In this document: positions 25,450 to 33,703 of the stretch, one piece after another
Position numbering within the stretch: the stretch's first letter is position 1
How the letters are laid out: each line of letters begins with the position of its first letter
DNA from: Lachnospiraceae bacterium
GTDB lineage: Bacteria; Bacillota; Clostridia; Lachnospirales; Lachnospiraceae
Length of the DNA: 64,000 bases
Direction of reading: 5' to 3'
NCBI GenBank assembly: GCA_910574185.1
Contig: CAJSZQ010000010.1
Coordinates: 1 to 64,000, forward strand
Notes under the pieces: generated by a model
Told to the model about the DNA's origin: nothing
Databases searched by the model: none
What the model saw: only the letters and a program-made list of their open reading frames with translations
Position numbers and translations under genes: made by a program

Positions 25450-26469
25450 CTACTCATCGTCATGCTTGTTACTGATGCCACTGTCGTCTGCCATATCCCG
25501 GATTTCACTGACTATCTCTTCTGTCTGAACCGCAGAACCCTGTCGTTTCTTCAGATATATTACTGCCAATATCAATGCTGCAAGCGCTGCCAGCGCAATG
25601 GTTACATACATTGGAAAATATCCCAGCCTGGTTCCCGGACGTTCATCCAGAATCTTATTCGCCAGCGGCGTATCTTCTTCGTCCAAGTCTACCAAATCCT
25701 GCGGCGTATTCTCATCTGGAACCTGTGTCACATCCTGCTCTCCCGCGTTAGCCGCCCCTTCTTCGCCAGCGCCTTCTTCTCCTTCGGCTGCTGTCCCGCC
25801 GCCTTCTGTTCCAGCGCCTCCCGGCGTCGCAGTCTCTGTTCCGGCTGCTGTTTCCGTTTCGGCGGGTGTTGCCGGCCTATACTGAAAATTAAACACATTC
25901 TCCGCTTCATTGTCTGACAAGGTTTTCACCAGATTATATGCCTGTGGTATATACCCGTCAATATTGCGGGCCGATACATACTGTCTGTCGCCAGAATTAC
26001 CATATCCTGTATCGCTTTCTAACATTCTGTTTCCGTTTGCATCCAGATAATTTACCGTATACGACACCTGTTTTCCCTTGATTCCATAGGCAATCACATA
26101 GGACTTATCACCCTTCACATTGGGCTCAAATAACCTGCTGGTGTCTCTTGCATCCGAATTGTCGCTTCCAGACTTCCTTACACCCTTCACGTAATACCTG
26201 TTATCGGTAAGATTCGCCGCTTCCTGCGCGTCAATCTCAATCGGACTATTATATTTCAGACCAGTAATAACAATCTCCTTATCGGATACCATCTTAATAT
26301 CTCCTCCTGGAGCTGAAATCCCGGCTCCAGTCAGAGTTCCAAGATTCCCGGCATACAGTCTTACAGTGTACGTATACTCCTCATCCGCCGCAAATACCGT
26401 CTGTCCAAGCGCCGCGATGATTACCGACAGAATCAGGAAACTCATCCGTATCTTTTTCAAATACTTCAT
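25450..26469 (-). CDS. Membrane-anchored surface protein with MucBP-like segment
   Basis: 339 residues. A signal peptide ends at TVFA-ADEE. The first 190 residues are a beta-rich ectodomain containing VSYTVNYLDANGNRML, which resembles MucBP repeats. About 60 residues of a Glu/Thr/Gly/Ala-rich linker follow, then a membrane helix (MYVTIALAALAALILAVIYL) with a basic KKR stop. No LPXTG is present, so it is probably held by the helix itself. It lies 2 bp after the previous gene and 5 bp before sipW. The function is unknown, but the position points to matrix or pilus anchoring. Confidence 0.8.
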   Translation of the reverse strand: MKYLKKIRMSFLILSVIIAALGQTVFAADEEYTYTVRLYAGNLGTLTGAGISAPGGDIKMVSDKEIVITGLKYNSPIEIDAQEAANLTDNRYYVKGVRKSGSDNSDARDTSRLFEPNVKGDKSYVIAYGIKGKQVSYTVNYLDANGNRMLESDTGYGNSGDRQYVSARNIDGYIPQAYNLVKTLSDNEAENVFNFQYRPATPAETETAAGTETATPGGAGTEGGGTAAEGEEGAGEEGAANAGEQDVTQVPDENTPQDLVDLDEEDTPLANKILDERPGTRLGYFPMYVTIALAALAALILAVIYLKKRQGSAVQTEEIVSEIRDMADDSGISNKHDDE

Positions 26470-26471
26470 GT

Positions 26472-27236
26472 TTAACTCAGCCTCCTTTTTCCTGTCTTTC
26501 TATTTCTATTCGGTGCGTCAGCCACAACTGACTCCTCCCGCTCTCCCCGCAGCCTCAAAACTGCAATCACAAGGAGCGTCATCCCTGCTACAAGGGTCAG
26601 AACCACATATAGCATAATCTTCGTCTGGTCGCCAGTTCTTACCGGTCGTCTTCCCCCTGGCCCTGACTCCGGCTGTTCCACTGCGAAATCCATCTGAAGT
26701 CTGGCCAGCGTATTCTGGTAGCTGTTACCCTGAGTCTCACCGTCTAATCTTACCTTCAGCTTAACGGTTCCTGTATTACCGCCCGCCATACGCTCCAGAT
26801 GAACATATTCATCCAGCGTCTTCGTCGCGCTTTTCAGTCCCATTCCTCCATAGATTCCCTCTCCGCCAAAATATTCGCTGGAGTAAAGCTCCGTCAGTTC
26901 CTCTGCTGAATTGGTATAAGTCAGTAAATAATCATAAGCGCCGCCCTCTGCCTTACTGGCGTCCTCCAAAGTTTGTAATACTTCATTACGCATATACCAG
27001 TCCGTCTCTTTTTCGGTAGCATTCTTTAGTGTAATCGTCAGCTCTACCGTATCTCCCGGCTGCATGTTATAGATTTCATCATCCATATCAGAAGGCGAAA
27101 AATTACTCTTCATGTCGCTGCCGTCAAAGACAACCTCCCAGCCGGCCTCTCCCTGTCGTTCCTCCGCATATGCCGTCACAGTGGATGCAAGGACCAGAAG
27201 CATGGCAGAACACAACATCACGATTCGTTTCTTCAT
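26472..27236 (-). CDS. Secreted surface protein with atypical sorting signal
   Basis: 254 residues from the ATG at 27236, which has AAGGGGG nine bases upstream; further upstream starts lack a site. The signal peptide MKKRIVMLCSAMLLVLASTVTAYA is followed by an ectodomain of about 180 residues. The C-terminus reads PVRTGDQTK, then a hydrophobic helix and RLRGERE. That order is the layout of a cell-wall sorting signal, with VRTGD in place of LPXTG. Whether a sortase uses it is not known. It lies between the second SipW-dependent protein and the MucBP-like protein. Confidence 0.78.
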   Translation of the reverse strand: MKKRIVMLCSAMLLVLASTVTAYAEERQGEAGWEVVFDGSDMKSNFSPSDMDDEIYNMQPGDTVELTITLKNATEKETDWYMRNEVLQTLEDASKAEGGAYDYLLTYTNSAEELTELYSSEYFGGEGIYGGMGLKSATKTLDEYVHLERMAGGNTGTVKLKVRLDGETQGNSYQNTLARLQMDFAVEQPESGPGGRRPVRTGDQTKIMLYVVLTLVAGMTLLVIAVLRLRGEREESVVADAPNRNRKTGKRRLS

Positions 27237-27250
27237 TTCCAACATCCCCC

Positions 27251-28009
27251 TTACAGAATTCCAAGCGCCTGCGCGTCTACGCCCCATGCGCTCATAATCG
27301 CATCCTGGGCGTTATGCGTCTGCACCGCGTCCACCTCCGCCTCCAGATGAAATTCCACATCATCATAACAGTAGGTAGTCGTAATCACATTCCCATTCTG
27401 CTCCACCCTATTATCAATCGTCACCTTATCGTCAATGGCAATGGAGTCTGCAAAATTCCCCGTTGTCTGACCAGACAGCAAGGGACCTGCATGGTACAGT
27501 TCAATATATTCTTCATTCGCCTTTTCCCCATCGGCCGTATCCGGATTTACAATCCACTCTCCTCCGGTAATCAGATTCAGCTTAATATACTCTGGCTTCA
27601 GTGTCGTCAGTTTTTCCTGACTGCCTTTCCTGGTCCAGTATTTGTAAAGCCGGACTCTCACATAGGTATCAATACTTCCGCTGTTCACAACCGCAAGCGC
27701 CTCTGGATACTGCTTATTCAATATCAGCTTCTCACCGTTCTCCTTATCCAGCATTCCGGTAAGGAGACTCCCGTTTACCGTATCCCAGTTATTGTCCTCC
27801 CCATAATTGCTGTGACTGACCACATTACCATTCTCTGTAAGACTGACGCCGATTCGATTTACTGTAATCTCCGCCGTATAATTTTCACTGAAATACGTCA
27901 GCGCCGCCCGCGTGCTTCCCACGCCGCTCATCAGAAGCAGAACCGCTGCCAAAGCGAGCAGAATATACGTTGTTCTCCTATTTTTAGAGGCTTTCATTCT
28001 CTTCTTCAT
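27251..28009 (-). CDS. SipW-dependent secreted protein 2 (TasA/CalY-like)
   Basis: 252 residues. A lysine/arginine-rich N-terminus and a hydrophobic helix are followed by GSTRAALTYFSENYTAEI, the pattern of SipW-type signal peptides, where a small residue precedes a Thr-Tyr-Phe start. The mature part has TNT-like beta-strand segments and ends without an anchor. TasA relatives form extracellular fibres. Its start overlaps the previous stop (ATGA) with AGGAGG ten bases upstream, so the two SipW substrates are translationally coupled and may co-assemble. Confidence 0.82.
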   Translation of the reverse strand: MKKRMKASKNRRTTYILLALAAVLLLMSGVGSTRAALTYFSENYTAEITVNRIGVSLTENGNVVSHSNYGEDNNWDTVNGSLLTGMLDKENGEKLILNKQYPEALAVVNSGSIDTYVRVRLYKYWTRKGSQEKLTTLKPEYIKLNLITGGEWIVNPDTADGEKANEEYIELYHAGPLLSGQTTGNFADSIAIDDKVTIDNRVEQNGNVITTTYCYDDVEFHLEAEVDAVQTHNAQDAIMSAWGVDAQALGIL

Positions 28010-28548
28010 GGGTTCACAGCCTCCTCTCCGTTCTCATCCTGGTACTCCCTGTACACCGTACTCCAGTCGGCATACTCCGTTCCGTCATCCCGATGACGCA
28101 CTGGCGTACACTCCTGAACCACCACAAGGTTGAACTCATCCCTGTCAAAGTTCTCCGGTATGTCAAATTCTACATTTAATACGGTTGCAGACCCTCCTGC
28201 CGCAAGAACCAGTCCGTAGTAATAGTAACCCTCGTCTCCTTCGCTCCAGTTGTCATTTCCCTCATCTTCTGAATAGGAAATTGAAATATTTGCAGGTGCA
28301 AATGCCTTCACCCGGACAAAGCAGTCATTCTCGCCAGAATTGGTAATCGTAATCTTTTTCATTCCCCGTCCCGGCTCCTCAGTAATCTCGGTCTCAGAGC
28401 CCAGGTTCACCACCTGGCTACCCTCCGCGGATACAGAAGCGGTAAAATACGCTATGGCGTCGTTCACCGTCAGCGCAGCCGCCAGGCCCAAAGCCGCGGC
28501 CGACATGGCAATTACACGCTTATACCTTTTTATTCCTTTCATTCCCAT
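28006..28548 (-). CDS. SipW-dependent secreted protein 1 (TasA/CalY-like)
   Basis: 180 residues. The signal region RVIAMSAAALGLAAALTVND is followed by AIAYFTASVSAEGSQ, the AYFT motif seen right after the cleavage site of TasA/camelysin proteins. The body has KKITITNSGENDCFVRVKAF, a beta-sandwich style segment shared with the family. There is no cell-wall anchor. The gene follows the FctA-like gene by 12 bp and overlaps the next gene by 4 nt. Its role as a fibre subunit is inferred from family and context. Confidence 0.84.
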   Translation of the reverse strand: MGMKGIKRYKRVIAMSAAALGLAAALTVNDAIAYFTASVSAEGSQVVNLGSETEITEEPGRGMKKITITNSGENDCFVRVKAFAPANISISYSEDEGNDNWSEGDEGYYYYGLVLAAGGSATVLNVEFDIPENFDRDEFNLVVVQECTPVRHRDDGTEYADWSTVYREYQDENGEEAVNP

Positions 28549-28560
28549 CGCCGCCTTTCT

Positions 28561-29634
28561 CTATTCTCCTCCAGCAGCCGGAACCTGTTCCCAGTTCCAG
28601 CCGGTTTCTTGGTTGGTAAATCGGTTCAATACACCGTAACCGCCCCGGTTACCGCCGTCGTAATCATTGGTAAACTCTGCTTCCGCTTCCACAGCGTCCC
28701 CCGGACGGTTCTCCCCTGCGTCAAGGGCCGCGTCTGACCATACAATCAGACCGTTCACCTGGTCTGCACCAGTAATCTCATAGCTGGCTCCCGAATAGAC
28801 CTCCCGCACTGTCAGATGCAGTCCTGCGGGAATCCCTTCCACCACCGCCTCTACACTGCCAGGTCCCGTATGGGTCGTGGATACTACCTCGCTATACTGA
28901 GGGAATCCGGTTTCCGGATTCATCTCCTCGCTCGTTATCTCAAAGACAAAGGTCGTTTGTCCCAGCGTCTCATTGTAATTTGTCAGCGTTTTAATAATTT
29001 TAAGACTTCCGTACAGAGGCTCTGCCTGGGGCTTTAAGCCAATCGTCGTATCATACAGCCATTCGTCGCCGGCCGTACTGTTCGCCGCGTCGCCGTATGC
29101 ATTCCCCGGAAGGACTGTCAGATAAGGCGTAAAGGTATATTTTACCGTATAATTCTCATTAAACGCAGGTTCCGGCGCTACCAGATACATGCCTGCAGTC
29201 AGGTTATCAAACTCTGCCTTTCCCCTATCCGTCTTAGCCGTCACCGGTTCTGCCTTCTTAAGAACCTCTTCCTTAGCCGCGTCTTCCGCTTTCTCAAGCC
29301 ACTGAGAAGCGGTGGTCTCACTGCTGATATCGCTTAAGTCCACCTTCTCAAAAGGAGCTTCCGGCGTAAAGTTCTGTCCGGTAGCGTCCACTGCCGCTAC
29401 CCGGTAAAGATGAATCGCAATATTCATCTCCCGAAAATCTTCTGCCCAATTACCCGCATTCTGGTCATTACTTACCACATCGTCTACCGATACCGTAAGG
29501 CTGCATTTTTGTCCCATATCTATCGCCGCGGCCGCATACGTCCTTCTCAGCTCAAGGCCGCCCAGACCGGATAATCCAAGCAGCGCCGCAAGACCCAAGG
29601 CGCATTTCCTTTTCATGCTTTTTTTTATCTCCAA
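28561..29634 (-). CDS. FctA/Spy0128-like pilin-domain protein without sorting signal
   Basis: 357 residues with a signal peptide ending about RRTYAAA. Residues roughly 200-320 resemble the Spy0128/FctA pilin fold (SLKIIKTLTNYNETLGQTTFVFEI), whose lysine and asparagine side chains can form an internal isopeptide bond. The N-terminal domain is similar to the pilin D1 region. The C-terminus stops at EQVPAAGGE, with no LPXTG motif or membrane helix. It is therefore either a released accessory subunit or retained by another protein. The start appears to be TTG at 29634, with GGAGG seven bases upstream; an ATG at 29616 is the alternative. Confidence 0.82.
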   Translation of the reverse strand: MEIKKSMKRKCALGLAALLGLSGLGGLELRRTYAAAAIDMGQKCSLTVSVDDVVSNDQNAGNWAEDFREMNIAIHLYRVAAVDATGQNFTPEAPFEKVDLSDISSETTASQWLEKAEDAAKEEVLKKAEPVTAKTDRGKAEFDNLTAGMYLVAPEPAFNENYTVKYTFTPYLTVLPGNAYGDAANSTAGDEWLYDTTIGLKPQAEPLYGSLKIIKTLTNYNETLGQTTFVFEITSEEMNPETGFPQYSEVVSTTHTGPGSVEAVVEGIPAGLHLTVREVYSGASYEITGADQVNGLIVWSDAALDAGENRPGDAVEAEAEFTNDYDGGNRGGYGVLNRFTNQETGWNWEQVPAAGGE

Positions 29635-29639
29635 TTTTC

Positions 29640-29785
29640 TCCCTCCTCACAGTTTTTCACTTCTTATCTTCTTCGCTTTTTCACCTTTTTATTTCGTTAC
29701 TTTTCTGCTTCTTCCTTTTCCAGTTTCAACTTTTTGCTTCCTCATTTTTCAACTCTTCCATTCTTCGTTTTCAGCTCTTCCTTTT
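29640..29785. other. Polypyrimidine/polypurine tract
   Basis: Almost the whole gap between the FctA-like and sortase genes is pyrimidine-rich on the plus strand (purine-rich, A/G, in the transcript). It has irregular repeats of GTTGAAAAA and GAAGAG type. No open frame with coding character is seen. In the transcript it would be largely unstructured. Confidence 0.7.
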
Positions 29786-30688
29786 TCAGCTTTGCGATTC
29801 TTTCTCTGTTCTGTCTTCCTCGTCCGGCTCTGCCTGCGTTTTCTTCTTCATCATGCGCCGCATAATCAGAATCACCAACGCCGTTGCGGCAAGACCGGCT
29901 AAAAGATACAGCATATAATAATTCTGAATTGCCTGCACCATGGATTCCACCGGCGTAGACTCTAGTTCTCCGTCATAAGGAACCCGATGTCCCCGCACCA
30001 GCAGACGGTGGCTATTCACTCCGTAAGGCGTACAGGTAAACAGCGTCACATAATCCTGACCCGCCTCAATCTTCAACGCTTCTTCCAGCGCGTCGTAGTC
30101 GTCCTTATCCACCATAGGAAGTATCTGATCCACCTCATATGCCAAATCTTCATTCAGGACGTGCACATAGAACCGATCCTTCTTCTTTAACTGATCAATA
30201 TCGGTAAATAACTTTGCGCTGGGCAGTCCTCTGTGGGCCGACAGCACGCTGTGATTTCCTTCGCCTCCGACAGGAAGCTTCGTGCCGTTTAGATGCCCCA
30301 CGCCTGTCTGCAGCACATCTTCAGCGGTTCCATGATAAATGGATAGCTTCACGTTAATCTTTGGAATCGTAATATATCCCATAATGCCGTCCCCAGCAAC
30401 ATTAAGCACTTTCCAATACTCGGTCCGCGTAATATCCTCCGACTCTTCCAGTCCAAAGATGTCCGTTCGGATACTGTTCTTATCAAAAGTCCGGTTATAG
30501 GCTCCGGCCAAATCCCATTCCCTTGTGAAATCCTCCTCCGTCATCTCGCTGACCTTCGTATCATAATTAGAAATCAGCTTCGACTGACGGTAGGTATTCC
30601 ACTGGTTGGAAATCGTCGGGTAAGCAAGAATCCCAAATCCCGCCAGAAACAGCAGTCCGAATAGAAATGTCGAAATCTTTCTTTTCAT
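29786..30688 (-). CDS. srtC: Class C sortase (pilus polymerase) 2
   Basis: A 300-residue transpeptidase that links pilin subunits. It has an N-terminal membrane helix, the catalytic His in LSAHRGLPSAKLFTDID, the cysteine in TLFTCTPYGVNSHRLLVRG with its following Arg, and a C-terminal membrane helix followed by basic residues. This is the normal two-helix class C form. The ATG at 30688 has GGAG ten bases upstream. It lies 7 bp after the other sortase gene. Two pilus sortases usually divide between polymerising the shaft and adding minor pilins. Confidence 0.93.
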   Translation of the reverse strand: MKRKISTFLFGLLFLAGFGILAYPTISNQWNTYRQSKLISNYDTKVSEMTEEDFTREWDLAGAYNRTFDKNSIRTDIFGLEESEDITRTEYWKVLNVAGDGIMGYITIPKINVKLSIYHGTAEDVLQTGVGHLNGTKLPVGGEGNHSVLSAHRGLPSAKLFTDIDQLKKKDRFYVHVLNEDLAYEVDQILPMVDKDDYDALEEALKIEAGQDYVTLFTCTPYGVNSHRLLVRGHRVPYDGELESTPVESMVQAIQNYYMLYLLAGLAATALVILIMRRMMKKKTQAEPDEEDRTEKESQS

Positions 30689-30695
30689 ATCTGCA

Positions 30696-31688
30696 TTACT
30701 CCTCCTGCTTCTCCCCGGATTTTCCCGCCGCAACGTCTTCCGCCGTCTGCGTGGTATTTTCCCTTTTCACAGCCGCCGTATCTTTCATACTCTCTGACTG
30801 CGCATCCGATATTTCCCCGGCAGTCCGGCTGCTCTTCACAGCGTCTCTTAATTTTTTCTCTCGTCTATATAAGAAGAAACTAAAGACTCCGGTAATCAGC
30901 AGTCCCACCACAATCCACAGGATATAATTGGTATGCAAGCTCATATTATTCAGCGGTACTCCTTCATCCTCAAGCGCCTGTGGATCATAGGGAACTCTGT
31001 GCCCCCGCACCAGCAGACGATGGCTGTTCACGCCGTATGGCGTACAGGTAACCAGAGTTACTAGATCCATCCCGTCTTCCACCCCCATTACCTTCGTATC
31101 TTCCGGCTCAATCACCGTTATCTTATCCACCTGATAACAGAGGGTATCGTCCAGAATATGAAGCAGGAAATGGTCTCCCTTCTTCATCTTATCTAAATCG
31201 GTAAATAGCGCCGCGCTGGGTAGTCCCCTGTGGGCGGTAATCACCGCGTGAGTATTCTCCCCTCCCGCCGGAAGCGAACTTCCCTCCAAGTGCCCCGCCG
31301 CCTTCGCTAAGACTTCCTCGCCGCTCCCATGAAAAATCGGAAGGGTAATCTTGATTTTGGGAATCTCTATCGTCCCCATGATACCGTCTCCGGCAATGTT
31401 CAGACTGGAAAAATAATCCGAATCCTCACCAGAAGTCTCCGCCTTCGCAAAAGCATCCGGCAGAATGCTGGGTAACAGCGCGTCGTTATAAGCAGACGCT
31501 TTCTCCCACTCTGCCTCATAATCAATCAAACCGGCCGCTTCCTTCTCGGCCACCGTCTGATTATAATCAGAAATCAACTGTTTCTGCCTGTAAGTATTCC
31601 ATTGATTAGCTACAAATGGATACAGCAGTAAGGACAATCCGGCTAAAAACAAAAACATTATAAAAATTTTACTTGCATGCTTCTTCAT
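30696..31688 (-). CDS. srtC: Class C sortase (pilus polymerase) 1
   Basis: 330 residues with the same plan as its neighbour: an N-terminal helix, ITAHRGLPSAALFTDLD (catalytic His), TLVTCTPYGVNSHRLLVRG (catalytic Cys and Arg), and a C-terminal helix. It has an extra cytoplasmic tail of about 50 charged residues that the other copy lacks. The ATG at 31688 follows AAGGAG. It lies directly downstream of the major pilin gene, the usual pilus-operon order, and is separated from it by a 256-bp region with a hairpin. Confidence 0.93.
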   Translation of the reverse strand: MKKHASKIFIMFLFLAGLSLLLYPFVANQWNTYRQKQLISDYNQTVAEKEAAGLIDYEAEWEKASAYNDALLPSILPDAFAKAETSGEDSDYFSSLNIAGDGIMGTIEIPKIKITLPIFHGSGEEVLAKAAGHLEGSSLPAGGENTHAVITAHRGLPSAALFTDLDKMKKGDHFLLHILDDTLCYQVDKITVIEPEDTKVMGVEDGMDLVTLVTCTPYGVNSHRLLVRGHRVPYDPQALEDEGVPLNNMSLHTNYILWIVVGLLITGVFSFFLYRREKKLRDAVKSSRTAGEISDAQSESMKDTAAVKRENTTQTAEDVAAGKSGEKQEE

Positions 31689-31844
31689 CCGAACTCTCCT
31701 TGCTGTTGTAATTGTTCGTTACTGTTACTTTCTGCGGCCCGGGTTCTTCGCCGTAACGCTTGTGTTGCCACAGGCGCGGTATGCGCTCAGAGCCGTACAT
31801 CCGCCGCGCTGTTCATACGCGCCGCCAATGTTCTTGTCTTTGCT

Positions 31845-31871
31845 GCTCCGGGACAAGTATTGCCCCGGAGC
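31845..31871 (-). terminator. Hairpin between major pilin and sortase genes
   Basis: GCTCCGGG (31845-31852) pairs with CCCGGAGC (31864-31871). The stem is strong, but no U-tract follows it on the transcribed strand. It may stabilise the pilin mRNA end or attenuate transcription, giving more pilin than sortase. The rest of the 256-bp gap is GC-rich with further weak inverted repeats. Confidence 0.55.
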
Positions 31872-31944
31872 TTTATAATTAAGTACTTTTGTGATTGTAA
31901 TCGCATTCAGCTTCCTCTGAATTGTTTTATGGTATTTCAATTCA

Positions 31945-33570
31945 TTATTTGGATGCTTTTCTGCGGCTTGCGAAGAATAACGCTGCTGCAACAACCATAA
32001 TCAAGCATCCGCCGATGGTGAAGATTGTAGTACCGATACCACCGGTTGACGGAAGGGAAGCGAGCTTGGTGTTCTTGATTTCATACGTATCCGACTCTTG
32101 TGGCTTATTTACTACGTTACTCTTAACTGATCCATCATTCTGCATTGTATAAATGGTTTCTTTTACACCGTTATCATCAGCTGTTGTTCCTCCAACTGTA
32201 ACTTTATAAGATTCTAATTTCCCATCCTCTTTATAAGTCGCTGTAATTACCACTGGGATTTTGGCATCATTAAGCGAATATCCATCTGGCGCCTTTGTCT
32301 CAACAAGTGTATATTCTCCAGCATCCAATCCCTTAAATGATATCGTACCATCTTCTGCCGAAATTGCAGTATAGACCTTATTTGTTGCATTATTTGTTAA
32401 TGTAAACTCTGCACCAGGAAGAGCCGTAGTTTTTTCACCGCTTTCAAGCTCTCTTTCTTCTCCAGTCTTCAAAAGTTCCTTAGTAATCCAACTATCTTTT
32501 CCATTAATTGCAGCATCAAGAGCAAAGGTATACGTATAAGTCTTATCCTCTATCTCATTGGTCTTGCCGCTTGGATCATTGGTATACTCTAACTTTGCCG
32601 TATTGTCGTTTGCATCGAAGTTCAGTCCAGCATCCTCGCCTAATACAGCGTCATAAGTTACAACAACTGCTTCTCCGCTATGTGCTAACGCATACGCTGA
32701 TGCAAAACTAATTTCAAAGCTCTTTTTGTCGTCTGCCTCTTTATAAGTATAAGTATCTGCTCCAGCCGTAACGTCAACGCCGTTTACTTTAACCACAAGG
32801 TTTGCAGGGTCGGCTAACGTCAGTCCCTTGCCCATCTTATCCGTAATTTTAACCATTACTTCTGTATAGCTCTTGCTGTATGATGGAATCTTGGTATCAA
32901 TTTCAAAGTTTACAGTATCTCCGATTGCTACGTCGTTTCCGCTCTCATTGCCATCACTTTCGTCTTTTCCTGTGCTGCCGGTAATCTTCTTGTCGATTGT
33001 CGGCTGCTCAGACTTTGCATACGCGGGTGTTGACTCAAGAGACCAGTTAGTATTTGCATCTACGGTTCCATTTACCAGAGTATTGTTGTCTCCGCTGCCC
33101 TCTACGCTGTAATAGATACCAACCAGCATTGGATTATATACTTCCTGTATGTCAGAACCCTCTACAATCACTACCCAGTATCCTGCTCCAAGCTGTGCAG
33201 AATACTTCGTCAGGCCTGTTGCTCCCTCAGAGGCGCTAAGCGTCTCCTTCGTCAAAGTCGCTAATAATGTCTTATCAGCCGCAATACCGGTAATTTCATC
33301 AGATTTTGGCGCTAACATATCAGCAAGCGTAACGCCATCTGCCAGTTTATATCCGGTAAATCCCTTATCATTATAAGTAGGCTCCACAATCCTGTATGCC
33401 GTTACGGTTGCTCCCGCCTCTACATTCTCTACAGTCGCAGTTGCTTTGTCAGCGCTTACCGGCTTCGTTCCTGTCGGTGCCGAAGTCTCTGTTGCAAATG
33501 CCGTCAAAGACATTCCCAGCACCATTGCCAGTGATAACATCACCGCAAATAACTTTTTAAATTTTTTCAT
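31945..33570 (-). CDS. Major pilin, LPXTG-anchored (SpaA/FctA type)
   Basis: The 541-residue shaft subunit of a sortase-built pilus. A signal peptide ends near TAFA-TETSA. A pilin-motif-like segment (YAKSEQPTIDKKI, about residue 190) supplies a lysine for cross-linking. A middle domain is followed by a CnaB domain with an E-box (YTLVETKAPDGYSL), then LPSTGG, a membrane helix and RRK. These are all the signs of a pilus backbone protein polymerised by the adjacent class C sortases. It starts at the ATG at 33570 with AAGGAG. Confidence 0.93.
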   Translation of the reverse strand: MKKFKKLFAVMLSLAMVLGMSLTAFATETSAPTGTKPVSADKATATVENVEAGATVTAYRIVEPTYNDKGFTGYKLADGVTLADMLAPKSDEITGIAADKTLLATLTKETLSASEGATGLTKYSAQLGAGYWVVIVEGSDIQEVYNPMLVGIYYSVEGSGDNNTLVNGTVDANTNWSLESTPAYAKSEQPTIDKKITGSTGKDESDGNESGNDVAIGDTVNFEIDTKIPSYSKSYTEVMVKITDKMGKGLTLADPANLVVKVNGVDVTAGADTYTYKEADDKKSFEISFASAYALAHSGEAVVVTYDAVLGEDAGLNFDANDNTAKLEYTNDPSGKTNEIEDKTYTYTFALDAAINGKDSWITKELLKTGEERELESGEKTTALPGAEFTLTNNATNKVYTAISAEDGTISFKGLDAGEYTLVETKAPDGYSLNDAKIPVVITATYKEDGKLESYKVTVGGTTADDNGVKETIYTMQNDGSVKSNVVNKPQESDTYEIKNTKLASLPSTGGIGTTIFTIGGCLIMVVAAALFFASRRKASK

Positions 33571-33703
33571 CTTCTTCTCCTTTTCTTATTCCTTTTTGCT
33601 TTACTTCTGAGTTACCTGTGCTTTCGCACCATTTTACTCCAGCGCAGGCTGTGCGCTCATTCCTGAGCGGTGCAGGGACCGCCAAAAAGCCTTCTTCCCC
33701 TTC

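Noticed and set aside
33571..33703. Possible c-di-GMP riboswitch before the major pilin
   Set aside because: Some GCACAGG and AGCGCA/TGCGCT pairs are present, but the conserved core of the c-di-GMP-I or -II aptamers could not be matched.
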